From: Sphingomonas sp. 67-36
GTDB taxonomy: Bacteria; Pseudomonadota; Alphaproteobacteria; Sphingomonadales; Sphingomonadaceae
Length of the DNA: 64,000 nucleotides
Direction of reading: 5' to 3'
Assembly: GCA_001897375.1 (NCBI GenBank)
Contig: MKSU01000010.1
Location: 62,001-126,000 of the forward strand
The notes below the pieces were generated by a model. The model saw nothing but the letters and a program-made list of their open reading frames with translations, did no database searches and had not been told where the DNA came from. The position numbers and the translations under genes are program-made. Shown one piece after another: positions 29,813 through 37,349 of this stretch. Each line of letters opens with the position of its first letter. Positions within the stretch are counted from its first letter, which is position 1.

Positions 29813-30667
29813 ATGACGAAGCCCGATTTCGTGCTGCTGGTGTCGTGCGTCGATCGCAAGGGGATCGTCGCTGCGGTCGCCAATTCGATCGCGGCGCAGG
29901 ATTGCAACATCGTCCATAGCGCGCAGTTCGGCGATGCGGAGAGCGGCCGGTTCTTCATGCGCGTCACCTTCGCCGCGCCCACGCGAATGACGACGGAGAG
30001 CTTCGGGCGCGGCTTCCTGCCGGTCGCCGCGGCCTTCGGCCTCGAATGGCAGGTGCATGATCTGGCGGTGAAGCAGCGCGCGCTGGTGATGGTCAGCCGG
30101 GGTGGGCATTGCCTCAACGACCTGCTCTATCGCACCGCGACCGGATATCTGCCGATGGAGGTGACGTCGGTCGTCTCGAACCACGAGGTCTGGCGCCGGC
30201 GCGTGGAGCATGAGGGCATCGCCTATCACTGCCTGCCGGTCACGCCGGAGAGCAAGGCGGCGCAGGAGGAGAAATTGCTCGCGCTGATCGCGGAGCAGCG
30301 CGTCGATCTCATCATCCTCGCGCGCTACATGCAGGTGCTGTCCGATGCCGCGTGCCGCGCGCTGGAGGGACGGGTCATCAACATCCACCACAGCTCGCTC
30401 CCGGCCTTCAAGGGCGCGCGGCCCTATCATCGCGCGTGGGAGCGCGGCGTGAAGCTGGTCGGCGCGACGGCGCATTACGTCACGCCCGATCTCGACGAAG
30501 GCCCGATCATCGCGCAGGACGTGTCGACGGTCGATCACGCCGATACGGTCGACGACCTCATTGCCCAGGGCCAGGAGACGGAAAGTCGCGTGCTGACCCG
30601 TGCGGTGAAGGCGCATTGCGAGCATCGCGTGATGCTCAACGGCCAGCGGACGGTGGTGTTCAGATGA
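29813..30667 (+). CDS. purU: Formyltetrahydrofolate deformylase PurU
   Basis: 284 aa from ATG 29813 (GGAAGGTGGAG upstream). An N-terminal ACT domain (VLLVSCVDRKGIVAAVANSI) is followed by a formyltransferase-like hydrolase domain with INIHHSSLPAFKGARPYHRA and TPDLDEGPIIAQD. It hydrolyses 10-formyl-THF to formate and THF. Next to a sarcosine oxidase operon its job is to regenerate free THF while methyl groups from betaine are being oxidised, as in pseudomonad sox loci. Confidence 0.94.
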   Translation: MTKPDFVLLVSCVDRKGIVAAVANSIAAQDCNIVHSAQFGDAESGRFFMRVTFAAPTRMTTESFGRGFLPVAAAFGLEWQVHDLAVKQRALVMVSRGGHCLNDLLYRTATGYLPMEVTSVVSNHEVWRRRVEHEGIAYHCLPVTPESKAAQEEKLLALIAEQRVDLIILARYMQVLSDAACRALEGRVINIHHSSLPAFKGARPYHRAWERGVKLVGATAHYVTPDLDEGPIIAQDVSTVDHADTVDDLIAQGQETESRVLTRAVKAHCEHRVMLNGQRTVVFR

Positions 30668-31158
30668 GCGAGGAAGCGCTGCGCGCAGCGTTCGCCGATC
30701 ATGGCATCGCATGGGACGCGCTGGAGCATCCGGCGGTGTTCACCGTCGAGGAAAGCGCCGCGATCCATGATGCGCTGCCGGGTGCGCATACCAAGAACCT
30801 GTTCCTGAAAGATGCCGGAGGCGCGTTCTGGCTGGTGACGGTCGATCATGCCAGGCGTGTCGACCTCAAGGCGCTGGCCAGCGCGCTCGGCGCGCGGAAG
30901 CTGAGCTTCGGCAAGGCGGAGGACATGGAGCGGCTGCTCGGCGTCACGCCCGGATCGGTGACGCCGCTCGCCGCGATCAACGATCGCGAGGGCCTGGTGC
31001 GCGTGGTGATCGACGCTGATCTCGCGGAAGCGGCGCGGGTCAACGTCCACCCGCTGCGTAACACCGCGACGGTGGGATTGTCGGGGAGCGCGTTACGCGG
31101 GTTGCTGGCGCACTGGGGGCATGAGCCGTTGGTGGCGGTGATCGCGGAACGGGCCTGA
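30664..31158 (+). CDS. Prolyl-tRNA deacylase/YbaK-domain editing protein
   Basis: 164 aa, its ATG overlapping the purU stop (ATGA). YbaK/ProX fold: TKNLFLKDAGGAFWLVTVDH, KLSFGKAEDMERLLGVTPGS and HPLRNTATVGLS. Free-standing ProX/PrdX proteins hydrolyse mischarged Ala-tRNA(Pro), and related members clear other misacylated tRNAs. No clear link to the surrounding catabolism; it is simply coupled to purU. Confidence 0.9.
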   Translation: MSEEALRAAFADHGIAWDALEHPAVFTVEESAAIHDALPGAHTKNLFLKDAGGAFWLVTVDHARRVDLKALASALGARKLSFGKAEDMERLLGVTPGSVTPLAAINDREGLVRVVIDADLAEAARVNVHPLRNTATVGLSGSALRGLLAHWGHEPLVAVIAERA

Positions 31159-31167
31159 ATCGACCTA

Positions 31168-31191
31168 AAGCCCTCCTGGAGAGGAGGAGCT
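31168..31191. terminator. Candidate bidirectional terminator between convergent genes
   Basis: CCTCCT-GGAG-AGGAGG (31172-31187), with AAGC and AGCTT outside extending the stem around a small bulge, lies in the 39-bp gap between two converging stop codons. It could end both transcripts; no long T tract. Confidence 0.4.
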
Positions 31192-31197
31192 TCAAGC

Positions 31198-32244
31198 TTA
31201 CCGCTTCGCCCAGGCGCAAATCCCCAAGGTCGCGCCCTTCGTCACCAGCGCGTTGGCTTCCTTCGCCGGCACCGCGCGGGTCTTGCCGGCGTCGCACAGC
31301 ACGGTCTGGTCGGTGAAGCCGGCAAGCTCGATCAGCACCTGATCCCAGTGGCGGTATTGCACGTCATGGCCCTCGCCCGGAAAGACGCGGAACGAGGCGA
31401 CGTTGGGGAAGTGGCCGCGCCAATATTCGGCCTGGTCGATCTTCACCAGCGGGTCCGCGCCGCCCTGATAGATATGCACCGGTGCGGTCACCTTCGACAC
31501 GTCCGCCGCCGGGCCGCAATAGCGCAGCATCTCCGCCGCTTCTGGCGTGGGGTCGCCCATCTGGCCGCGAATGAAGAAGGTGCGCGCGCCTTCCTCATAA
31601 GCGCGGTCGGCGAATCCGGGGATGCGATGCGTCGGGCTGTTCGCCGGGAAGGCCCACCAATTCTGCGGATTCTGCACCGAGCCGGCGACACCCTTGCTCG
31701 CCTGCTCCAGCGTCACCTTGCAACGGTCCGACCCTTGCGCGGTCGCCGCCGTAGCGAGCATGTGGAGCGAGATCAGCCGCTCCGGCATGGCGCTGGCCAC
31801 CGCCGCCATATACGGGCCGCCGCCGGAGATCGCGACGCCGGCGAAGCGCTTCACGCCGAGGTGATCGAGCACCGCGCGTACCTCGGCGGCGTAATCGGCC
31901 ACGCCCCAGTCGGGCTTGAAGGCGGTGTCGCCGAAACCGTTGCGCTCCACGACGATGAAGCGCAGCCTGAGCTGGCGGCGCAATGTCTGGAGGAAATCGG
32001 TCATCCCCGCCGCCCGCGCGCTGGTGCCGGTGCCGCCGATGAACAGCACGGTGCGGCCGCCGGTCTCCCCGGTGTCGGTGAAATGCACGACGCGGCCGGA
32101 GGGCAGGGTGAGCGACTGCACCGCCGGCCCGAAATCGTCGAAATCGGACTGGATCGGGCCGATCGCTGGCACCGAGGGCGCTTCGGCCAACAAAGGCGTC
32201 GCGCCGAGCAGCGCAAGCGGCATCGCGAGCAATCCGATCTTCAT
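31198..32244 (-). CDS. Exported alpha/beta hydrolase, candidate acylcarnitine hydrolase
   Basis: 348 aa with a signal peptide (MKIGLLAMPLALLGATPLLA). Alpha/beta-hydrolase fold: oxyanion-side VLFIGGTGTSARA, nucleophile in VAISGGGPYMA, acid in GGADPLV and histidine in GEGHDVQ. It lies 28 bp behind the carnitine dehydrogenase gene. In Pseudomonas the cdhCAB operon also ends in an alpha/beta hydrolase, HocS, that frees carnitine from short-chain acylcarnitines, so the same role is proposed here from position alone. Unlike a cytoplasmic enzyme, this one is exported. Confidence 0.75.
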   Translation of the reverse strand: MKIGLLAMPLALLGATPLLAEAPSVPAIGPIQSDFDDFGPAVQSLTLPSGRVVHFTDTGETGGRTVLFIGGTGTSARAAGMTDFLQTLRRQLRLRFIVVERNGFGDTAFKPDWGVADYAAEVRAVLDHLGVKRFAGVAISGGGPYMAAVASAMPERLISLHMLATAATAQGSDRCKVTLEQASKGVAGSVQNPQNWWAFPANSPTHRIPGFADRAYEEGARTFFIRGQMGDPTPEAAEMLRYCGPAADVSKVTAPVHIYQGGADPLVKIDQAEYWRGHFPNVASFRVFPGEGHDVQYRHWDQVLIELAGFTDQTVLCDAGKTRAVPAKEANALVTKGATLGICAWAKR

Positions 32245-32272
32245 CCGTCCTCTCCTTATCGTATCCGTGCGG

Positions 32273-33754
32273 TCATTTCCCCGGCATCGCGATCCGCCGC
32301 CCCGCGCCATCGGGCAAGGGGAGCACCGCCTGCGCCTTCCCCAGCGCCGCGGCCCGCGCGGCCGGCGCGCCGGAAGCGGGGCCGCCGCGCCCGGTGGCGG
32401 CATCGACGTGAAGCAGCATCTGCTCGGCGGTCGCGACGCACGCGCCGTCGCTTCCGCGCGACAGGCTGTGGAAGACGTGCAGCCGTTTCTCGTCCGCGCC
32501 CAGCACCTGCGTCGTCGCGGTCAGCCGGTCGCCGGCCTTCGCCTCGCCGAGATGGCGGATATGCGTCTCGACCGTGTACCAGCTTCCGTGGTTCGCCAGA
32601 TAATCGGCATCGACCGACAGATGGCGCAGCAGCGCATCGGTCGTGTCGCCGAACACCTGGAGATAGCGATGCTCGGTCATATGGCCGTTATAGTCGATCC
32701 ACTCCGCTGCCACGTCCGCCTCATGGAGCGCGAGCGGCCGCGTCTCATCGACCTCGCCGGAGGCGGCGGGCATCTTCGCCATCAGCACACGTGCATAATC
32801 GGCGAGCGTCCTGCCCGCGCCGTAATCCTGTCCGCGCAGGCCGGAGAGCACCGCGACCAAAGCATCGTCGCGCGTCCGTTCAAGCTCTCGGATCGAGACG
32901 CCGGCGGCCTGATCGTCGGACTGTTCGGCCACGCGATCGACCAGCGCGTCGGTCAGCTCCGGCGCCTCCAGCTTCGTCCACGGCAGCTTCAGCGCCGGGC
33001 CGAACTGCGCGAGGAAATGCCGCATCCCCGCCTCGCCGCCCGCGACGCGGTAGATCAGGAATGTCCCCATGAACGACCAGCGCAGCCCCGCGCCGTAACG
33101 GATCGCGTCGTCGATCTCCTCGGTCGTGGCGATGCCGTCGTTGACCAGCCACAGAGCCTCGCGCCACAGCGCCTCCAGCAGGCGATCGGCGATGAAGCCG
33201 TCGATCTCCTTGCGGACGTGCAAGGGGTGCATCCCGAGCGAGGCGTAGAAATCCGCCGCCCATTGCTTCGCCGCGTTGGAGGTGGCGTCGCCGCCGCAGA
33301 TCTCGACCAGAGGCAGCAGATAGACCGGGTTGAACGGATGGCCGACCACCAGCCGCTCCGGGTGCGCCATCCCCGATTGCAGCCGCGTCGGCAGCAGGCC
33401 GGAGGTGGACGAGCCGATCACCACATCGGGCCGCGTCGCGCGATCGATGCGGCCGAGGATATCGATCTTGAGGTCCTCGCGCTCCGGCAGGCTCTCCTGC
33501 ACGAAATCCGCGTCCGCCACCGCATCCTCGACCGACGAGGCGAGGCGCAGCTTTCCCTCGGCGGGCAGGCCGGACGGGATCAGCTTCGTCCACGCCCGCC
33601 GCGCGCCGGCCAGCACCGTCTCCATCTTGCGACCGATCTCGGGATCGGGATCGAAGATCGCCACGTCGATTCCGTTGAGCAGCAGGCGCGCCGCCCAGCC
33701 CGCGCCGATCACCCCGCCGCCGACCAGCCCGGCCCTGCGCACCGCGCCCGCCAC
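32273..33754 (-). CDS. lcdH: L-carnitine dehydrogenase fused to thioesterase
   Basis: 493 aa from a GTG three bases past the upstream stop. N-terminal NAD-binding domain (LVGGGVIGAGWAARLLLNG) and 3-hydroxyacyl-CoA-dehydrogenase C-domain (VGHPFNPVYLLPLVEICGG, EIDGFIADRLLEALWREAL) to about residue 310. The C-terminal 150 residues form a hot-dog thioesterase (VAAEWIDYNGHMTEHRYLQV). This fusion is the known form of carnitine dehydrogenase in rhizobia; in Pseudomonas the parts are separate (CdhA, CdhB). It oxidises carnitine to 3-dehydrocarnitine, and the thioesterase would release glycine betaine from betainyl-CoA. Confidence 0.9.
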   Translation of the reverse strand: MAGAVRRAGLVGGGVIGAGWAARLLLNGIDVAIFDPDPEIGRKMETVLAGARRAWTKLIPSGLPAEGKLRLASSVEDAVADADFVQESLPEREDLKIDILGRIDRATRPDVVIGSSTSGLLPTRLQSGMAHPERLVVGHPFNPVYLLPLVEICGGDATSNAAKQWAADFYASLGMHPLHVRKEIDGFIADRLLEALWREALWLVNDGIATTEEIDDAIRYGAGLRWSFMGTFLIYRVAGGEAGMRHFLAQFGPALKLPWTKLEAPELTDALVDRVAEQSDDQAAGVSIRELERTRDDALVAVLSGLRGQDYGAGRTLADYARVLMAKMPAASGEVDETRPLALHEADVAAEWIDYNGHMTEHRYLQVFGDTTDALLRHLSVDADYLANHGSWYTVETHIRHLGEAKAGDRLTATTQVLGADEKRLHVFHSLSRGSDGACVATAEQMLLHVDAATGRGGPASGAPAARAAALGKAQAVLPLPDGAGRRIAMPGK

Positions 33755-33756
33755 GA

Positions 33757-34650
33757 TCAGGCGGCCTTCCTGAGCTTGAGCTTCTCGCGCACCGCCGCCG
33801 GCCCCATCACATTGACGTTCATCGCCTCGATGATCGCGCGGGCGCGGTCGACGAGATCGCCGTTCGACGCCTTCACCCCGCGCGAGAGATACAGGTTGTC
33901 CTCCAGCCCGACACGCACATTGCCGCCCGCCAGCACCGCCATCGCCACATACGGCAACTGGCGCGGCCCGATCGAGAAGGCGGAGAAGGTCGCGCCGGCG
34001 GGAAGCTGGGCGACCATCGCCATCGTCGTCATCGGATCGTCCGGCGCGCCATAGGGGATGCCCATGCAGAGCTGGATCATCAGCGGATCGTCGAGCAGCG
34101 CTTCCTTGACGAGATCCTTCACGAACACGAGGTGACCGAAATCGAACACCTCCAGCTCCGGCCGCACGCCAAGCTCCTGCACGCGCTTCGCCATCGTGCG
34201 CAGGTGCGTCGGCGTGTTGGTCATCACATAATCGCCGGCCGAGAAGTTCATCGTGCCGCAGTCGAGCGTGCAGATTTCCGGCAGCAGCTTCTCGACATGC
34301 ACCAGCCGCTCCAGCGGGCCGATCATGTCGGTGCCGACCGGATTGAGCGGCAGCGGCGTCTCGCCCGGCCCGAACACGACGTCGCCACCCATGCCGGCGG
34401 TGAGGTTGATGATCACGTCGGTGTCCGATTCGCGGATGCGTTCCACCACCTCGCGATAGAGCGACGGATCGCGGCTGGCGGCGCCGGTTTCGGGATCGCG
34501 GACATGAATATGCGCAATCGCCGCGCCCGCCTTCGCCGCCTCGATCGACGCCTCGGCGATCTGCTTCGGCGTGATCGGCAGGCCGGGATGCCGGCTGGCG
34601 GTATCGCCCGATCCCGTCACGGCGCAGGTGATGAACACGTCGCTTTGCAT
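33757..34650 (-). CDS. cdhC: BKACE family 3-dehydrocarnitine cleavage enzyme
   Basis: 297 aa. Zn-dependent beta-keto acid cleavage enzyme: [14 protein letters not shown] (metal-binding H-x-H), [25 protein letters not shown] and [14 protein letters not shown] are all present. Family members transfer acetyl-CoA onto beta-keto acids; beside carnitine dehydrogenase the expected reaction is 3-dehydrocarnitine plus acetyl-CoA to betainyl-CoA plus acetoacetate. Operon order BKACE, dehydrogenase-thioesterase, hydrolase matches cdhC-A-B-hocS. It is divergent from the AraC/GlxA regulator. Confidence 0.88.
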   Translation of the reverse strand: MQSDVFITCAVTGSGDTASRHPGLPITPKQIAEASIEAAKAGAAIAHIHVRDPETGAASRDPSLYREVVERIRESDTDVIINLTAGMGGDVVFGPGETPLPLNPVGTDMIGPLERLVHVEKLLPEICTLDCGTMNFSAGDYVMTNTPTHLRTMAKRVQELGVRPELEVFDFGHLVFVKDLVKEALLDDPLMIQLCMGIPYGAPDDPMTTMAMVAQLPAGATFSAFSIGPRQLPYVAMAVLAGGNVRVGLEDNLYLSRGVKASNGDLVDRARAIIEAMNVNVMGPAAVREKLKLRKAA

Positions 34651-34722
34651 GTGGCCCTCTCGCTATCCTGCCGGGAAGTCTGCTTGACGCTTTCGCGATG
34701 CGTGGGGTGATAAGCGACATAA

Positions 34723-35715
34723 TTGGTGCATTTCACGACAAAAGATGCTTCAATCCGCGTCATGGCCGATGGCGTCGAGACGGTGGATTTCCTGCTGGTG
34801 GAGGGCTTTTCCGCGCTCGCCTTCTTCTCGGCGGTCGAGCCGCTGCGCGTCGCCAATCGCATCGCCGGGCGGACGGTCTTTGCGTGGCGGCTCCATTCGG
34901 AAAACGGCGAGCCGGTGCCGGCGTCGAGCGCGATGCGCTTCCCGGTCGATCGTCCGCTGGCGGCGATCGCCGCGCCGGGCACGCTGATCGTCTGTGCCGG
35001 CTTCCGGCCGGAGCGCGCGGTCGGGCGCGCCGGTCTCGCGGCGCTGCGCCGTTTCGCGCACGACGGCGGGCGGCTCGGCGCGCTCGATACCGGCGTCGAG
35101 GTGCTGGCGCGTGCCGGCGTCGCGGGGCGCGGGCCGGTCGCGATCCACTGGGAGGCGGCGCCCGAGTTCCGCGAGCGCTGGCCGGACATCCCCGTCACCG
35201 ACGCGCTCTACGCGATCGGCGAGCGCGTGTTCACCTGCGCCGGGGGGACGGCGGCGCTCGACATGATGCTGGAGCGGCTGGCGCTGAGCCACGGCCTCGC
35301 CTTCGCCCATGCGGTGTCGGAGCAGTTCATCCATGACCGCATCCGCCGCGCGGGCGAGGCGCAGCGGATGGCGCTCGGCCGGCGACTGGCGGTGCGCAAC
35401 CGCGCGGTGCTGGGGGTGATCACGGTGATGGAGGCGCATCTCGACGCGCCGCTCGCCTCCGCCGCGCTGGCGGCGCGCGCCGGGCTGTCGGTGCGGCAGG
35501 TCGAGCGGCTGTTCGACGCGCATGTCGGCATGTCGCCGCAGGATTATTACCGCCGGCTGCGCGTCGAGCGGGCGCGGGCGATGCTGGAAACCACCGAGAT
35601 GCGCGTGCTCGATGTGGCGCTGGCGACCGGGTTCGATTCAGCCTCCGCGCTTGCCCGTGTGTTTCGTCGGGCTTTCGGCATTAGCCCGGCAGCGGTGCGC
35701 AAGCCAGGGCGCTGA
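34723..35715 (+). CDS. GlxA/CdhR-like AraC family regulator
   Basis: 330 aa. N-terminal DJ-1/PfpI-like domain (FLLVEGFSALAFFSAVEPLR, CAGGTAALDMMLERL) and C-terminal AraC double HTH (LSVRQVERLFDAHVGMSP, VLDVALATGFDSASALARVF). This architecture is shared by GbdR and CdhR, which activate betaine and carnitine catabolism in Pseudomonas. Divergent from the cdhC-lcdH operon by 72 bp, so a CdhR-type role is likely. The start is uncertain: GTG 34723 or ATG 34762; neither has a strong ribosome binding site. Confidence 0.87.
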   Translation: MVHFTTKDASIRVMADGVETVDFLLVEGFSALAFFSAVEPLRVANRIAGRTVFAWRLHSENGEPVPASSAMRFPVDRPLAAIAAPGTLIVCAGFRPERAVGRAGLAALRRFAHDGGRLGALDTGVEVLARAGVAGRGPVAIHWEAAPEFRERWPDIPVTDALYAIGERVFTCAGGTAALDMMLERLALSHGLAFAHAVSEQFIHDRIRRAGEAQRMALGRRLAVRNRAVLGVITVMEAHLDAPLASAALAARAGLSVRQVERLFDAHVGMSPQDYYRRLRVERARAMLETTEMRVLDVALATGFDSASALARVFRRAFGISPAAVRKPGR

Positions 35716-35806
35716 ACCCCCTTGCGGGGCCAAAAAGCCGGCCCCAGCATCGCGTGCGTACATACGGGCGCGCGCCGAAGCCGCCCCGAAACAGGGAGGA
35801 GCGGCG

Positions 35807-37194
35807 ATGTCGAGCCAGTCATTGATCGAGGTGCGGTCGATCGATTTCGTGCCGCTGGAGGAGCGGCACGGCAAGGTGTGGCACCTGTGGCCGATCTGGT
35901 TCGCGGGCGACGCGCATCTCGCCACGCTCGCGACGGGCGCGCTGGGCATCGCGATGGGGATCAACCTGTTCTGGTCGATCGTCGCGATCGTCGGGGGATG
36001 CGCGCTCGGCACCTTCTTCATGGCGTTCCACGCGGCGCAGGGGCCGCAACTCGGCCTGCCGCAGATGATCCAGTCGCGGCCGCAGTTCGGGCACCTCGGC
36101 GCGCTGCTGGTGTGGGGCGTCGCGCTGGTCACCTATATCGGATATAACGCCTTCAATCAGGTGCTTGCCGGGCAGACGATGCGCGAGTTGGCGGCGCTGC
36201 CGGTGCATCCGACGATGGTGGTGTTCACGTTGGTCGGCCTGGGCGTGGCGCTGATCGGATGCGACCTGATCCATCGGGCGCAGCGCGTGCTGGCCTTCAC
36301 GCTGATCGTGATCCTCGCGGTGTTCAGCGTCGGCGCGATGCTGTTCGTGCCGCTGCCGGCGGGGCAGCTCGATCCGGGCAGGTTCCTGGTCGTGCCGTTC
36401 ATGATGCAGTTCTTCGCGGCGGCGGCCTATCAGCTCAGCTGGTCGATCTACGTTTCGGATTATTCGCGCTACCTGCCGCCCGACGTCGGCGTGCGATCGG
36501 CCTTCTGGTGGACCTTCGCCGGCGCGATGATCGGCGGGGTGTGGATGATGCTGGTCGGCGCAATCGCGGTCGCCGCCTTCCCGCACATGAACGTGATCGC
36601 CGCCGCGCGCGTGGTGGGCGATGCCATCATCTCCGGCTTCGGCACCGTGCTGCTGGTGGTCGCCTTCGCCAGCCTGATCACCGCCACCTCGCTCAATTTC
36701 TACGGCGCCTCGCTCACCCTGCTCAGCATCGCGGACGCGTTCCGCAAGGTGACGGCGTCGGTGAGGAACAGGGTGATCGCGCTGGTGATCGTGATGCTCG
36801 CATCATCGATCCTCTCCTTCTCCGCCTCGGGCAGTTTCATGCACCAATATGAGCTGCTGCTGTCGATCCTGATCTACCTGTTCACGCCGTGGACCGCGAT
36901 CAACCTCGTCGATTTCTACATCGTGCGGAAATGCCATTATTCGATTCCCGACATCTTCGATCCCGACGGCATCTACGGCCGGTGGAACGCGGCGGGGCTG
37001 ATCGCCTATCTGATCGGCTTCGCGGCGATGGTACCTTCAGCACGCATCTGTTCACCGGCACGGCGGCGCGGCTGATGGGCGGGGTGGACGTGTCGATGCT
37101 GATCGGCCTGCCGGTTTCCGCCTTCGCCTATCTGTGGCTGTGCCGGCGTGAAAAGACCGTGGAGTTCACGGAGGAGCGTGTCGCCCAACCATAA
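35807..37194 (+). pseudogene. NCS1 family permease with a C-terminal frameshift
   Basis: AGGGAGGA before ATG 35807. The first frame gives 422 aa of a 12-helix NCS1 (nucleobase/thiamine/allantoin-type, CodB-like) permease, but at about 37030-37034 coding shifts frame. GFAAMVP should continue as FSTHLFTGTAARLMGGV...FTEERVAQP to 37194, found one base out of phase. Adding one base restores about 462 aa. As read, the last helix is lost. Position after the carnitine genes hints at a quaternary-amine or related nitrogen substrate, without proof. Could be a sequencing error. Confidence 0.75.
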
Positions 37195-37217
37195 GCAAAA
37201 CGCGCCTTGACCATAAG
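37189..37217. promoter_or_regulatory. Two direct CCATAAG repeats before the TonB receptor
   Basis: CCATAAG occurs at 37189-37195 (overlapping the permease stop) and 37211-37217, 22 bases apart, i.e. on about the same helical face. CATAAG is the half-site seen in the inverted repeat upstream of the sox operon. Function inferred. Confidence 0.3.
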
Positions 37218-37349
37218 AACCTTTGCTGAATAGCCTCGCGCTCAAGCAGTTTCATAGCAGTAGAAGCAACAAAAACACGTCCGATGGATCGACAGCCGGG
37301 AATGTCGATTCCCGGGGCGATGGTGATCGTGATCAAAGGGGGGATAGAT

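Noticed and set aside
32273-34720. Apparent 815-aa fusion formed by in-frame extension of the carnitine dehydrogenase through the cdhC region.
   Set aside because: The upstream part is out of frame with the real BKACE protein, which ends at 33757; the dehydrogenase starts with its own GTG at 33754.
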